64,000 nucleotides of DNA from Leptobrachium leishanense (GCA_009667805.1 CM019069.1:60009422-60073421); one strand, 5' to 3'. Positions 1 to 61,438 are shown, counted from the first letter of the stretch. Notes: generated from the sequence alone by a model not told the origin. Numbers and translations: made by a program.

Positions 1-802
1 GCTGAGCTCACCGGTGCTTTCCTTCTTTTTGAGCATGTTCCAAACAGTTGTTTTGGCCACGCCTAATGTTCTTGCTATCTCTCTGATGGGTTTGTTTTGT
101 TTCTTCAGCCTAATGATGGCTTGCTTCACTGATAGTGACAGCTCTTTGGATCTCATTTTGAGAGTTGACAACAACAGATTCCAAATGCAAATAGCACACT
201 TGAAATTAACTCTGGGCCTTTTTATCTGCACATTGTAATTGGGGTAATGAGGGAATTTCACACACCTGGCCATGGAACAGCTGAGAAGCCAATTGTCCCA
301 TTACCTTTGGTCCCTTAAGAAGTGGAATGTTATGCAATGGCCAAGTCAATCACCTGACCTGAATCCCATTGAGCATGCATTTCACTTGCTGAAGGGAAAA
401 TGCCCCAAGAACAAGCAGGAACTGAAGACAGTTGCAGTAGACTCCTGGCAGAGCATCACCAGGGATAAAACCCAGCGCCTGGTGATGTCTATGCGTTCCA
501 GACTCCAGGCTGTGATTGACTGCAAAGGATTTGCAACCAAGTATTAAGAAGGGAAAGTTTTTTTGATTTATGATTATTATTCTGTCCCATTACCTTTGGT
601 CCCTTAACAAGTGGGCGGCACATCTGCAAACTGCTGTAAGTCCTACACCGTTCACCTGAGTTGGATGTACATACCCTCAAATTAAAGCTGACTGCAGTTA
701 AAGCACATTGTGTTTGTGTCATTCCAACTCCATTGTGGTGGTGTATAGAGCCAAAGATGTTCGCATTGTGTCGCTGTCCCAATATTTCTGGACCTGACTG
801 TG
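1..802. mobile_element. Tc1-type transposon, internally rearranged (element A)
   Basis: The minus strand from 156 to 1 encodes a Tc1 transposase N-terminus with its first helix-turn-helix (MRSKELSLSVKQAIIRLKKQ), preceded by the usual 5' region. From about 318 the + strand instead encodes the C-terminal part (WPSQSPDLNPIEHAFHLLKG), carrying the last acidic catalytic residue, and ends at 544. It is followed by a 3' terminal inverted repeat ending CTGGACCTGACTG near 801. The 5' and 3' halves therefore face away from each other, so part of the element is inverted or two copies are fused. The left part extends outside the window. Confidence 0.8.
272..547 (+). pseudogene. Tc1 transposase C-terminal fragment
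   Basis: The + strand reading frame contains QWPSQSPDLNPIEHAFHLLK, the conserved Tc1 segment carrying the third residue of the DDE triad, and ends at a TAA (545-547). The first two catalytic aspartates are absent, so this is a remnant. Only the part after about 318 is transposase; the codons before it come from terminal-repeat sequence. Confidence 0.8.
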
Positions 803-1894
<1,092 letters not shown>

Positions 1895-1970
1895 TATAGT
1901 TTATAAAAAACTGTTGATTCTGCAAATGTTTTGCTACGTAAAAAAACACAGACAAGTGCACGTGATAATT

Positions 1971-2826
1971 TAGGGCTGAAACAACTTGGCGTTTAATCGG
2001 TTGTCCCCTTTTATTTTTTATTTTATGTACAGCACACACTGTTTAGAGTCAGACTAAGTTAAATGTTATAACCTCAGACTCTGCTTTGGAGCTGATTGCA
2101 GAAGACGTGCCGTTGCTTTACTCAATATGATTTTAGTTCTAGGGTTATGTCTCACACACAACCTGTTTGTTTTTATTCAGTGTACAAGTGTAGTTGTGCT
2201 ACAGCAAAAACCCTGAGATACTGCCACTGGGTATTGGCGCTGTACCGCTGGTGTTTTATCCATACTTGAAGCTCGAGTCCTGTGCCATCACCCCAACCAG
2301 CCTGCCATCCCCTCTTTGGTCTGGAGCTGCCATTTTCTCCCTTTTCGTTCAGTCCCATTCCATTCGGGTCCGGTCTTTTGCCCAAACCCACTCCCTCTCT
2401 GGTCAGGTCACTTGCCAAAAACTCAATCCCTTCCACCTCTGGACCCTCCTCCCACAGAGTTTGTTCATGGAATTATTGAAAAGGGATGCACCCCCCCCCC
2501 CTGTTGCTTTGGTGCTGTCAGGGCTTGTAGCAGCCTTCATTTGGGAAGAAAGAACAATCAATCTATCACTCTGAGCAGGCACTCGTGTACCTTGTCTGAA
2601 AATTATGCAATTTGCAACGTACTCTTAGCATATTGCTTACGAAATAAAGGAGGGGGGCAGAGGGTTGGCTTTTTTTTCTTTTTGCTTGGGCAGGGGTTGC
2701 TATTTCTGTTTTGTTTTTTCTCTTCTAATGTTCCTTTTAAAGTAAACTCTTTTTTCGATCGGATAAAAAAAAAAAATACAGCCAAATAATCGATTTTTAT
2801 GAAAATAATCGTTTGTTGCAGCCCTA
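1971..2826. mobile_element. Non-autonomous hAT-type element (856 bp), copy 1
   Basis: Ends are TAGGGCTGAAAC at 1971 and GTTGCAGCCCTA at 2826, inverted repeats of the common vertebrate hAT type. Flanks TGATAATT and GAACAATT are a decayed 8-bp target duplication (5 of 8 match). Subterminal sequence, including ACAGTGTGTACT-like and GTTCTAGGGTTATGTC motifs, recurs in inverse orientation at 58453-59308. No transposase is seen. Confidence 0.78.
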
Positions 2827-2967
2827 GAACAATTCTAGCCGAGCTGTGCTGGGCGATGGTAACTGTTTGCAGTGAATGTCCTTAGTGTGTTCATGACAGG
2901 CTCTGATTTTGATGAATATCTTGGCCTGTATTATTTTTATTTTATTTTTTTTATTGATTCTCTAAGC

Positions 2968-3094
2968 CATGGTCAACAACCTTGATGTTTGGGAGCTACA
3001 ACTCCAATGATATGCAGCCATTTGTCTAGTTTAGTGGAGACTCATGGGAGATGTAGTTCCACAACCTCTGCAGGGCCAAGGTTGCTGACCCCTG
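2968..3094. mobile_element. Short hAT-type MITE
   Basis: About 127 bp with terminal repeats CATGGTCAACAACCTTG and the inverse of CAAGGTTGCTGACCCCTG, and internal complementary segments around CTACAACTCC/GATGTAGTTCC. Flanks CTCTAAGC and CTCTAAAT are an imperfect 8-bp target duplication. Related short elements lie at 4893-5700, 44480-44622 and 55025-55170. Confidence 0.65.
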
Positions 3095-3099
3095 CTCTA

Positions 3100-3548
3100 A
3101 ATAAAAAAAAAAACCATACCATTTGCAAGTGTATTTCATTTAGGATTGTACTGGGACACAGAGCATTACAAATCCATTATTTTAGCAACAGACCATGTCC
3201 TGTGGCTTTGATTCAATCTTAAATGGGCATTGAAATCCTTTTGCATGTGGTTAAAAAATAATGAAAAAATACACTGCCACAAAACCACTCAAGTCAATAT
3301 CCCTTTACTGAAAAAGGATCCACCAACTGTTTAGAATATCCCTGTAAACCTGTTACCTGTAAAGGTTTTTATATTATTGGTATCATTTTAGGTTTTTGAA
3401 GACTGGTACTTTTTTTTTATTTATTTTCTTCAAACTGCACACAATGATATGTCCATATGATTATACATAAATATATAAAGTTGATTTGGATGTTTGTTTT
3501 TAAATAATATTTGATAAATAAAAAAATGTTTTTAATTTTTTTTTATAG
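3100..3548. other. AT-rich WDR12 intron, nothing recognised
   Basis: Low-complexity, T-rich intronic sequence leading to the polypyrimidine tract before the exon at 3549. No further coding or repeat signal is recognised. Confidence 0.6.
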
Positions 3549-29363
<25,815 letters not shown>

Positions 29364-29570
29364 ACGGATAACATTTGCACCATTTGTGCAGTTGTTTTCT
29401 TTCCTTCACCTTTTCATTGAAGCCTCTGTGCAAAAAGACCTTATATGCCTGTGACCCTTTCTTTATTGTATCATATGTATTTATATGTTTTAATGTTGGA
29501 GGGGAGACTGTGTGCCATGTACATTTAGCTGCTGTATCAGTTTTTGAATTAAACACACACTGTTTTTTCT
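29364..29570 (+). promoter_or_regulatory. WDR12: WDR12 3' UTR with ATTAAA polyadenylation signal
   Basis: The region directly after the WDR12 stop is T-rich. An ATTAAA hexamer lies at 29548-29553 and is followed by CACTG and T/GT-rich sequence, a plausible cleavage context. The exact 3' end is inferred. Confidence 0.6.
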
Positions 29571-30119
29571 TATTAATTTTTTCTAACCTAATTGTTGTGT
29601 TTTGACAGCTAATATTTTTATGTTGTCAAACAAGGATTAACTGAACAAGCTGCTGCCTAGGGTGAAAAGAAAATGCGAAAAAGACTTAACCAAAAAGCTA
29701 GTTGGGGTAACCCTTAAATTTTGCACAAATCCCAAGGCTTGATGGGTAATAATATTAAAATCTAGGCTTTAATACTGTGTGATGTGTTACTTATCTTTCC
29801 CCTATTATACCCTGTATTTGATCTATTAAAGGCTATTTTTTTATTATTCTTGGCCATCAAGCCTTGGATTTGTCAAAGGATTCATACGCTTGTTGTCTTA
29901 ACACATTCAGTGCCATTTTGTTTTCCATAAAACTACTGCCAGGGCCCAGTGGATTTATGGAAAGCAACTTTCCATTGCAGACTGCAAAAACAAATATACT
30001 CTTCATAAAGTACATAGAGAAAGCTTGTGGGAGAGGCAGAGGACTGACCCTGCTGGCCAAAAAGCACTAATGCCTGTGTAGCAATACAGCTGGAAATCCA
30101 AATTTCTGTAAAACGAAAA
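29571..30119. other. Intergenic, nothing recognised
   Basis: AT-rich sequence after the WDR12 3' UTR. A second ATTAAA lies near 29824 but no coding signal is seen. Confidence 0.5.
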
Positions 30120-31110
30120 TGGAACTCGAAAGGGGTTATTTGTTAACCACCTACATTGCCCTGAATTCCACCGAAAGGTGAATTTCACCATTCAGTGCAA
30201 TTTCGGGGTAATTTGTCTACTCACTAAGGCTAGGGTCAGATGAGCGCATTTTGTACGGACTGTGCGTCCGTGCAGTACGGACGTACTTTCTGACTGACGA
30301 CAAGGTAGTGACCACACAGTCTGTTTTTTTCACGGACGTATTTTTTGACTGATGTAGCAGGGAAAATAAATTTAAAATGAAAAAACCTTCTGTCCGTCAA
30401 AAATGCTGGACGTATAAATGCAGTCCGTCTGACCACGCTCCATCACTCACACACAAAGCTATGTGGACGTGGCGCACTCCGCACGTCCGTTCTAGCAGTA
30501 TTACGTTCTTGCCTAACCTGCGTCCGTTTGCAGCGTCCGTCAGCCCCCGCACTTCTGTGCGGACGTACTTCGTGTGTGGGGCTTCATTTAACACAATTGT
30601 ATGCTATCACGGACGTACTTATGTGCGGCAACACGGACGTTAACACTGCGCTCGTCTGACCCTAGCCTTAGCTGTCAATTTGCCAAGTAAATGGCCTGAT
30701 TTTCGGTGTTTCAATTTGACAAGTTAACCAGGTGAATCCCATAGGTTTCAGTGTAAAAAATTTATACATATATATATATATATATATTTTTTTATTTTGC
30801 AAAAACTTTTTTTTTGTAGCAGACCGTTTTAATTTTTTAAAGCTCATTTTTTATTATTTAGACACCTTTTTAATAAATTGTTATTAATTGACACTCCTAT
30901 TAGAAAGTTTTGTATTTTTGTTCTTTCTCCCGGTTCATTGGCATTTGCCGATGCCAATTCTGCTGTTTTTGCCCGACGTTGATAACTGCTTTGGCGACTC
31001 CAATTTCAGCAAAATACAGTGGCCATTTGTTTTAAAATAGGGAATTCACCGTATTTTCAGCAAAGCACCAAAATTGCACACAATTTTGGTGCTTTGTGAA
31101 TAGACCCTTA
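30120..31110. mobile_element. Palindromic MITE (CAATTT-type), interrupted by a Harbinger-like copy
   Basis: Left part contains CATTCAGTGCAATTTCGGGG and right part GCACCAAAATTGCACACAAT plus TTTGTGAATAGACCCTT. The same mix of motifs occurs at 32650-32830, 34545-34735 and 59770-60400, so it is one dispersed family. The insertion at 30228-30667 splits it. A (TA)n run lies at about 30766-30788. Confidence 0.55.
30228..30667. mobile_element. Harbinger-like MITE, copy 4
   Basis: Ends GGCTAGGGTCAGATGAGCG and GCTCGTCTGACCCTAGCC; flanks TAA and TTA. The interior is dense in ACGGACGT/ACGTCCGT words. It is a near-identical, inversely oriented relative of copy 5 at 52784-53249. Confidence 0.75.
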
Positions 31111-31669
31111 AGCAGTTCTGACAAGTCCGAGGTGCTGAAAATTTGCTGCATATTCTATTCTGGAGGCTATTTTCAAACCACATTTCGTTTGCAGTAAAAA
31201 AATTCCTTTATTGGTCATTTTATGGGGCAATGCAGAGTTTATTCAATGATATGGTACATAGAGCATCCGCGACCATGGTACTGATGGGATTTAAAATCTG
31301 CATAGAGTGGAATTCCTTTTGGTACCATAGATACTTGTGGAAAGTATTTTCAGGTAGATCACAAACCTACAGCTTTGTGTTTTAGCTCGTACCCTGCATT
31401 TTTCCAAAAAAACACATTCTAGAAGAAGCTTTATAACCTGTCAAAAGGCATTACAAGAATTGAATAAGGGCCCTAATGGGTAAAGCTCCCCCCCCCCCCC
31501 CCTGTTTGCAACTAGGATTAAAAAGTTGAAGGGTCAAGGCACAAATGGGAAAGATCAGCAAAATGGTTTTGGGATTTTTTCTTTCTTCTTGCCGAGTGGT
31601 TTACATTTAAACCACTCACTTGGAATAGTGGTTGGAACCATTGTACATAATGACTTGTTTGGAAGAGGG
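31111..31669. other. Intergenic, nothing recognised
   Basis: AT-rich, with a C-run at about 31488-31502. No gene or classified repeat. Confidence 0.5.
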
Positions 31670-31928
31670 TAGGGTTGTCACATTGGTCATTTTTTCCAGG
31701 ATACCTATACTTTATTCATGCTTAAGGGCATTCCATGAAAAATGCCACCCGCAACATGTAAAAGCCATAAGCGGCACATAGTAAATTAAAAATCCCAGGT
31801 AACCTGCCTTAACTTCCTTCCTGCAATATATGAATTGTACATGTTGCAGGGCAGCACTTTTCCCTGTTCTCCCTTGTGCATGAAATAGTAATATGTGTCC
31901 TGGAAAACATGGCCCATGTGGCAACCTT
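31670..31928. mobile_element. hAT-like MITE with TAGGGTTGYCACAT end
   Basis: Starts TAGGGTTGTCACATTGG and ends CATGGCCCATGTGGCAACCT, inverted. The internal CATGTTGCAGGGCAGCACTT recurs in the copy at 36868-37078. Confidence 0.6.
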
Positions 31929-32645
31929 GGATGTGTCCTGGAGTCTAAGTGAACCCTTACATTTTGCAGTTACTATTGCTACTGCAGTTAATTTCCTGAG
32001 TGCATTATATAATGATTTTAAGAATAGCATTATAACCACAGAAAGCAAGGCCCCATCTGATAGGGGCATCCTGTCTCTCCTCGACATTCCTAATGAATTC
32101 TATTGGGGAGGATCACAGATTTGATGAAGATTGGGACCAAAAAGGTATGATTCTACACACATAGCTTTTCAATAGCTTCATAATGAAAATCTGCTCTGAC
32201 CTGTACCAGTAGCTTTAGTTACATGCGGGAGTATTGGAGTTTGGTAAATTTAGAAATGTTTTCTTATATTTACACCATACAGATGGCCTCTTGGCCTATT
32301 CATGGTACATGTTGCTAAAATTGGATGCAACTCCTAAACTGTTTATGTATTTGGCCATTAAATTCCCAACATTGTGTTTTATTTCATACCTTCAGAATAC
32401 ATTAGAATACACAGTAGGTCTTGTAGATTAATTAACTTTTTAATAGATTTGACACTGCTACTTCATACTAATCATATTTCTCGGGGCTTTCACAAGCGGA
32501 GACAGTTGTGCCATAGTGAAGTAGACATTTCCAGGCATGGTTGTTTATTTAAGTACTGTGTTGCACATAAGTTACAGCCAGCAATAAACTACTTTTCATA
32601 CTTTGAGGATCTGGCTGGAAACAAGTGATTCTAATGTTATCCTGG
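31929..32645. other. Intergenic, nothing recognised
   Basis: AT-rich sequence without recognised coding or repeat signal. Confidence 0.5.
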
Positions 32646-32830
32646 ACACAAGGATCTATTCACAAAGCGCTGAAATTGCACGCAATTTTGGTGCTATGAT
32701 TTTCACTGAAAAATACTGGGAATTCACTATTTAGCGAATGACCACTGTATTTTACCAAAATTGGAGTCGTCGAAAGTTATCGGACATTGGCGAAAACCGA
32801 ATAACTGCGACGATAACTGCTGAACTGCTC
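32646..32830. repeat. CAATTT-type MITE fragment
   Basis: Contains TCTATTCACAAAGCGCTGAA and GCACGCAATTTTGGTGCT, the end motif of the family at 30120-31110 and 59770-60400. Confidence 0.5.
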
Positions 32831-32940
32831 CGAATTGGCATGGGTGAATTCTACTGCATCAGATAAAAGGGGGGAAAAAAAGGAACTCTCCTGATAATAG
32901 GTGTTTAAACCAATAAAAATGTGTCTAAATAATAATAAAT

Positions 32941-33934
32941 AAAAAAAAAAATACGGCAGAGCCTCAAATGAAGTGTGGTGAAGTGAAGGAAATTTATTCG
33001 GGTACAGCAAACCCCCAACAGCAGGTTCAGTTCAGTGACGTTTCGACCCGAAGGTCTTAATCATACATGTGAATTAAAATCGGACTCTTCCATACATACT
33101 CGTCACCCAGGACATGCGTGAAAAGGAGAGAAATCTCAATGTATCCTTCCTGGTAAAATCCTTTCTCAAAACAAATATATACCCAAAACCATCAATTATG
33201 CAAATGTCCAATTTAAGCAGCTAGAAAATACATGCAAAGTGGACATAATGGTAGAAGAAAATTGAACTTAAACAAACATGGTTGTGCGATTTATATAAAA
33301 GAAAAATGCAGAGTGTATAATGATCCTTCTTAGATAAACTAGTTCAAACCTATGTTTCATCGTAGACCAGTGCCAGAGGAATATCCAGTTGCAACAAGGA
33401 AAATAATCCATATTTATCTCTCTACAAATGTATATAGGAGTAGGGTAATAGATCTAAATACAGGCTTTTCAGCTTTCATAGTAGTATACCGTGTTGTTGA
33501 TGTCAAGACAACCGTCACATGGAGCCCCCAAGAAAGCAGGGGGGGGGCGGACACGTGCCGCCATCCTGAAAAGATAATGAAAGCTACGGTATTATGCATC
33601 ATCTTCATGGGACAAATGTATCCAATTTTTATAAAGGATACATAACCTTCAGAAACATACATTCAAGTCAAATTCCCTGTTCAGCCCCTTGGGCCATAAC
33701 GTATCGAGTTTATGTATCCACTTTTTTTTTTTCTTTGTTTCAGCAAGCGGATTCTGTCACCCCATTGTCAGACGAGTATATATGGAAGAGTCTGATTTTA
33801 ATTCACATGTATGATTAAGACCTTTTGGGTCGAAACACAACTGAACTGAATCTGCTGTTGGGGGTTTGCTGTACCCGACTAAATTTCCTTCACTTCACCA
33901 CACTCCATTTGAGGCTTTGCCGTATTCTTTTTTC
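32941..33934. mobile_element. Long inverted-repeat (foldback) element
   Basis: The 32941-33106 arm (ATACGGCAGAGCCTCAAATG ... CAGTGACGTTTCGACCCGAA ... TACATACTCGTC) is repeated in inverse orientation at 33767-33934 with about 90 percent identity by eye. About 660 bp lie between, including a SINE tail fragment (33107-33170). No transposase. Superfamily unknown. Confidence 0.75.
33107..33170 (+). repeat. SINE tail fragment inside foldback element
   Basis: ACCCAGGACATGC followed by GAGAAATCTCAATGTATCCT and TCCTGGTAAAATCC, directly after the end of the left arm of the foldback element. Same tail as the SINE at 25640-25846. Confidence 0.65.
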
Positions 33935-34062
33935 TGGTGATATCTGGGACCGGCGGCGTCCCTTCCCTGGTGGTTGCCTTGTGGAGATTGGATGGTCAGG
34001 GCTCCCTTCTGGCGGTGATCGCGGCGCTTCTGTTCTACGTAAATAATATAAAGGTCCTTTAA

Positions 34063-34329
34063 GGCTGGGGTCAGACGGGAACATCGCTGGAATGTGGAAG
34101 GAACGTCTGTGAGAGTGGACGTTCATTCCACTCGACGCCCGTCTGCCCACTTCGCTGAGCACACTCCTATGGAGGAATCGTGCTTTGCAGCCCTGTCGAC
34201 GCGCGTCCTAGCGCATCGACGGAGAGGCTTTGTGGATGGACGCTTGTTGCGCACGCATAAGCGTGTGATCGGCCCCATTGCAGCGTCACAACGCTGCAAC
34301 GGGCACCAGTAAGCACGTCAGTACGAGCC
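34063..34329. mobile_element. Harbinger-like MITE, copy 7
   Basis: Starts GGCTGGGGTCAGACGGGAA; the right end (GTACGAGCC) is degraded; flanks TAA/TTA. The interior resembles copy 1 (3870-4200), with GCGTCACAACGCTGCAACGG-like sequence. Confidence 0.6.
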
Positions 34330-34544
34330 TTAAAATAATACAGAGGTCTGCTAGGGAATAAAAAAAAGGCTTTGTAAAAAATTGGGAATCAAGATTCATA
34401 TAAAAAATACAAAATGGTTTTCTAAAAACAAGGTTTTTTGTTGAAAAAATAATAAAACTGATATGATTAAAAATGATATTACATTTTTACATTGAATCCA
34501 ATCCGATTTGCCTCTTTAAACCTGTAAACTAAAATACTGAAAAT

Positions 34545-34735
34545 CAGGGCATTTCACCAAAATTTCGGTGCAGTTCTGTGAATAGGGTGCAATTTCAGTG
34601 CTGGCGAATTGCACCATACTTTGCTGTCAATTTGCCTGTACTTGGTGAATGGACAGCTTAGTGACTAGACGAATTGCACTGAATGGAGGGGAGCACCATT
34701 CAGTGGCAAATGTGGAAGTTAGTGAATAACCCATA
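34545..34735. repeat. CAATTT-type MITE
   Basis: GGGCATTTCACCAAAATTTC ... GAATTGCACTGAATGG ... TTAGTGAATAACCCATA. Same family as 30120-31110. Confidence 0.5.
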
Positions 34736-35379
34736 TAATTAGTGCATGCTGAGTGGCAGTGCATGTAAAATACAGCGCTATGTCATGTAGAATTCAGTGT
34801 AGGTGAGATATCAAACCAGTACACCGGCTTTGATTTGGGACTTGACTTCTCTATGAATAATCTTGTGAATTATACAAATTGCAGGGCAGCTAATGTCCTG
34901 TGCTTCCCATTTGTAGGAAATAGTAATAGGTGTCTGGGAAAACATGGCTTATCTGGCAACTCTATTTCCAGCATAGGTGACATTTCAACAAACTTTATTG
35001 TTCACGCGTCACAGAGACGCAGCACATTTAAACAAACTTTATAACACACACACACACACACACACACACCTTTTTATTATTTGCACGATTTTGGAAATCC
35101 ACTCAGAGCTAAGAAAATTGTGGTCAGCCATTCTATTGTCACCTTGAAGCAGTGGGTAGGTTGTAGTAAGAGCAAAATTAACAGAAAATCACATTTCAAT
35201 ACACCTTATTTCTACTGCGAGGAATTTTCTAATAATATGCTTTAATATTGCTTTAAAAAAATGGGAAACCTATATATATAGTTTTACTGACAAATAGTCT
35301 TAGAGAGAAATGGTTAATAAACACCAACGCCCACAGGAAATTATGGAACATTCCTCTCCTCCCTACAAGCGGAGTATAT
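34736..35379. other. Intergenic with (AC)n microsatellite
   Basis: Holds an (AC)n run at about 35044-35069 and a remnant of the GGGTTGCCACAT-type element near 34880-34975 (GGGAAAACATGGCTTATCTG). Nothing else recognised. Confidence 0.5.
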
Positions 35380-35592
35380 GGTTCCTTCCTGTCGCTCTGG
35401 GTTACAGTTCCTACACTTCCTGATTTGTAAACCAACAGCCGAGGCAGCGTGGTCGGCGCATGCGCAGATAAACTAGGCTCACCCCTCCCTTTCTCCATCA
35501 CTCAGTATTCTCCTGTGTTTTTACCTATGCTCACGCTGTGACAGCTGTATCCTGCCGCAGACACCCCGTCCTACTAGCACCGGTTACCGCAG
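35380..35592 (+). promoter_or_regulatory. ICA1L: Candidate ICA1L promoter and non-coding first exon, with NRF1-type site
   Basis: Between WDR12 and the first ICA1L coding exon this is the only GC-richer, non-repeat patch. It contains a perfect palindromic GCGCATGCGC (35456-35465), the core of NRF1 sites at CpG-island promoters. Downstream, at 35593, a GTAGGA donor follows ACCGCAG and could end a 5' UTR exon that splices to the acceptor at 39558. Inferred; no transcript evidence is available here. Confidence 0.5.
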
Positions 35593-36301
35593 GTAGGACG
35601 CGCCGTCACGGCTCTATCTACCGACTCCCTTATCCCTCCGCCCCTCCCAGCGACTGGTACCCTCTTACCGTTGTCATGGTAACTGCTGAGGGATGCATGG
35701 GAGATAATGTTACACGATAATTACCTTCCCCCTAGTCTCAGGTCCACCATGGCAAGGGCAAATGGTGGAAGTCACAGAATTATACTTTCAAACCGTTATA
35801 TAGAGAATTGTACAGCCGAACAGGGTCTGAACAAGAGGTTTCCTGTGATTATATATTGTGTATTATAGCTATATCATTTGTACAAACAGTAATATCTTAC
35901 AGTGAAATACCCATAGAAATACAAATTCAGAGGGGGGGGGGGCATCTTTTAGATTGAGTTCAGATATACAATGAAAGTGCAATAATCACAGCTGTACAAA
36001 CAATATAGCTACAAACTAAGTCTCGTTTTAGTTTACACTTGTATCTGTATATTTGGATTAAAACAAATGTTTTAGCACCATCATCCCTGTCTAGGGGTAA
36101 AACTGCATTTTATTGTATGTACCGGTTATCACCTGATGATGTATTGCTGTACTTAAAGCGTTTTTATAGGTATTTTTGTCCCTGTGTCTTTTTTATATTT
36201 CAATTATTTTACTGACACTTGATGTCCTGTAGGAGACTGAAATTTCTGACGCACGTCAGATGATTTTGACAAATGCACCGACAGGTTGAGTATCTCGTTT
36301 C
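35593..36301. other. Start of ICA1L 5' intron (inferred), nothing recognised
   Basis: GC-rich at first, then AT-rich. A G-run lies at 35932-35942. No coding signal. Confidence 0.5.
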
Positions 36302-36476
36302 CCAACCCTGGTCCCCAAGTACCCCCAACAGGCCAGGTTTGCCAGATATCTTTAGCACAGCAGGGGGGATATGATTTGCTGCTCAGTGATTACAGGATTC
36401 AGCCTGCATTTCCGCAAGTCAATCCTTAAAATCTGGCCTGTTAGGGGTACTTGAGGACCAGGGTTGGGAAACCGTG
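36302..36476. mobile_element. Short hAT-type MITE
   Basis: CCCAACCCTGGTCCCCAAGT at the left and the inverse ACTTGAGGACCAGGGTTGGG at the right. The second copy is at 45455-45615. Confidence 0.7.
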
Positions 36477-36867
36477 ATCTAAATTTCCTTCCATTTCTCC
36501 TCTCCTCCTTTTTTAAGTTTCACTATTATTTATTTTATTATGTTGACGATGAATTAAACCTGGGCTGTCTGAGGCATTACATACACAAACCTGCATAAAA
36601 AGTGTACTCTTTTTTGTTTTTGGAACAACACTCATCACTTCTAATTACCTGGTGATTAATCGATCCAGAATTCGGTTGGAAGATTTTTGTTTTTTCCTTT
36701 TCTTCTATTGTTTGTGTAATATTTACATAATTCTGAGCTTAAATCAGTTGACCCCTCTAATTCCAGACGTTTTTGGCACTGTTGAACGCAGCATTTGCAG
36801 GTCTAGTAAAAAAAGTAAATTGTGTCTGTGAAATAATCTAGCATTTATCCAGAAAAAGGGCAAGGAT

Positions 36868-37078
36868 TAGGGTTGCCACATCAGCCAGGTTTTCCAGGGC
36901 ACTTATTACTATTTCATGCACAGGGAAAAGTGCTGTCCTGCAACATGTATAATGCATATGCTGCAGGACAGAAGTTAAGGCAGGTCATCTGGAATTCCCT
37001 TTTTTCTTTTTCATGCACTGCCCATCAGCATGAATAATAATGTGTCCTTGGAAAACCATGGCCGTTGTGGCAGCCCTA
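36868..37078. mobile_element. hAT-like MITE with TAGGGTTGCCACAT end
   Basis: TAGGGTTGCCACATCAGCC at left and GCCGTTGTGGCAGCCCTA at right. Flanks GCAAGGAT and CCAAGGAG match at 6 of 8 positions, an old 8-bp duplication. Relative of 31670-31928. Confidence 0.65.
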
Positions 37079-37175
37079 CCAAGGAGAGCGACACAAGCAT
37101 TGTAATCTCAGTAAGTGAATTTAATCCACATAATCCTCCTCATATTATCAATGTGTTATGGGAATTCTTTGGGGT

Positions 37176-37520
37176 TATTCAGAATCTGCCAGTTGTCCAG
37201 CACTGTTCAACACAAGGCATTTTTCAAAGTAGAATCCAAAGAGCGACAGAAGAAGCTTCAGTGGATTCTAATTTTGTGAAATGCTGGCGTCTATTGGTGA
37301 TGTAAACTTGGCAGTTTCTGAATAACTATATCGATGTTATTCAGAGACCGGTAAAGACCAGGAGAACTGGCAGGAGAAGAAAACCATCTATAACAAATAG
37401 CCAGTTTGGAAAGTGAGATAAATGGGTGAATTTTTCTGGTTTTGCCATTTTTTTTTGACCTAGAATTTTCACTTCTCCAGTCATTCTCCTGAGGTTCTCC
37501 TTTCTTTGAATAGACCTGTA
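37176..37520. mobile_element. Two adjacent GTTATTCAGA-type MITEs
   Basis: First unit about 37176-37330 (GGGGTTATTCAGAATCTGCC ... GGCAGTTTCTGAATAACTA). Second unit about 37337-37520 (TGTTATTCAGAGACCGGTAA ... CTTTGAATAGACCTGTA). Relatives lie at 45950-46095 and 63355-63515. TA-like flanks suggest a Tc1/mariner type, but this is uncertain. Confidence 0.55.
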
Positions 37521-60483
<22,963 letters not shown>

Positions 60484-61437
60484 GTAAGTACAAATTACTA
60501 CATTTAAAAACTTTGTGACAAATGCAAAAGCACTGATACATTTCATGAACCGTGTGGGTAAGTCGCTCAGTTTCAAGGCGGGGGGGGGGGGGTTAAAGTG
60601 GCTGTGAGGTTATTCAAGAAATTAATTGCACACCTCTGGCCATAATGGCTAAATATGGACACCCCCCCCCCCCTTCTCAATGTGCAAAATGAGCTAATAA
60701 GATTTTCCATGAATGTTTACATTGTAAGCTCAACAATTGGGCCTGCTACATCTTGCTTCTGCTTTCAAACTTTTCCCCTTAATGTTTTGGTAGCTTTTAT
60801 TCCCACACCTTGTGTTGTGTTGGCGCTATGTAAACGATGACAATAATAATGTGTTTTATAAAATGCTGATAATAATATTCTGTCCTCCTGCTCAGGCAAC
60901 CTGTCATAGAGCAGCTACCATGCTCACTCGCTGGGCGCTGCTGATCCCACCTGACAGGTGAACATCTGCAGCCTTAATTAGACTTCAGACTGGTGTGCCA
61001 ATGGTATCACTAAATGCCAGCGCCCTGTATGTACATATTACCGGTGTGCTCGAAGCAAATGGCAGAATTAGCCACACTTCCCTTGCACGTTTATCCAGGT
61101 CATTGCCGACAAGTGCATATGGGCTATCATTCTGAAGTTGCGAAGGCACCATCTGGTTCCCCGATATCGAGATATCTCGATCTGCTTATCTGCAGCCCAA
61201 AAGCAAATGAAATTCATTTGCAAACAAATTTCGTTTTATTTTGGGCTGCAGAAGATGCCTCAAGTTTTAGCCCTGTGGGCATAATGCTCAAAGCTCTGAA
61301 ATATCGGACTTTCAGAAGCTGTCAGCAGTCGCTGCAGGAGAAATAGAAGAAAATAGACCCCTAACTCAATTTGGCAGTAGATGGTGCCATCTACTGGCCA
61401 AATAGGTTATTACAGTAATAGACATAACAAAGCGAAA
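60484..61437. other. Distal ICA1L intron, nothing recognised
   Basis: Holds G- and C-runs at 60582-60592 and 60662-60672 and no recognised exon. The next ICA1L exon was not found in the window. Confidence 0.45.
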
Positions 61438-61438
61438 A

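Noticed and set aside
2316..2789. 157-codon + strand frame
   Set aside because: Inside the hAT element copy 1 and made partly of homopolymer runs; no family similarity.
30397..30594. 65-codon minus-strand frame similar to a 68-codon + strand frame at 52859-53065
   Set aside because: Both lie inside copies of the same Harbinger-like MITE (copies 4 and 5, inverse orientation). Similarity comes from element homology, not from protein conservation; no domain and no transposase features.
33594..33818. 74-codon + strand frame next to a G-run
   Set aside because: Lies in the middle of the foldback element; no similarity recognised.
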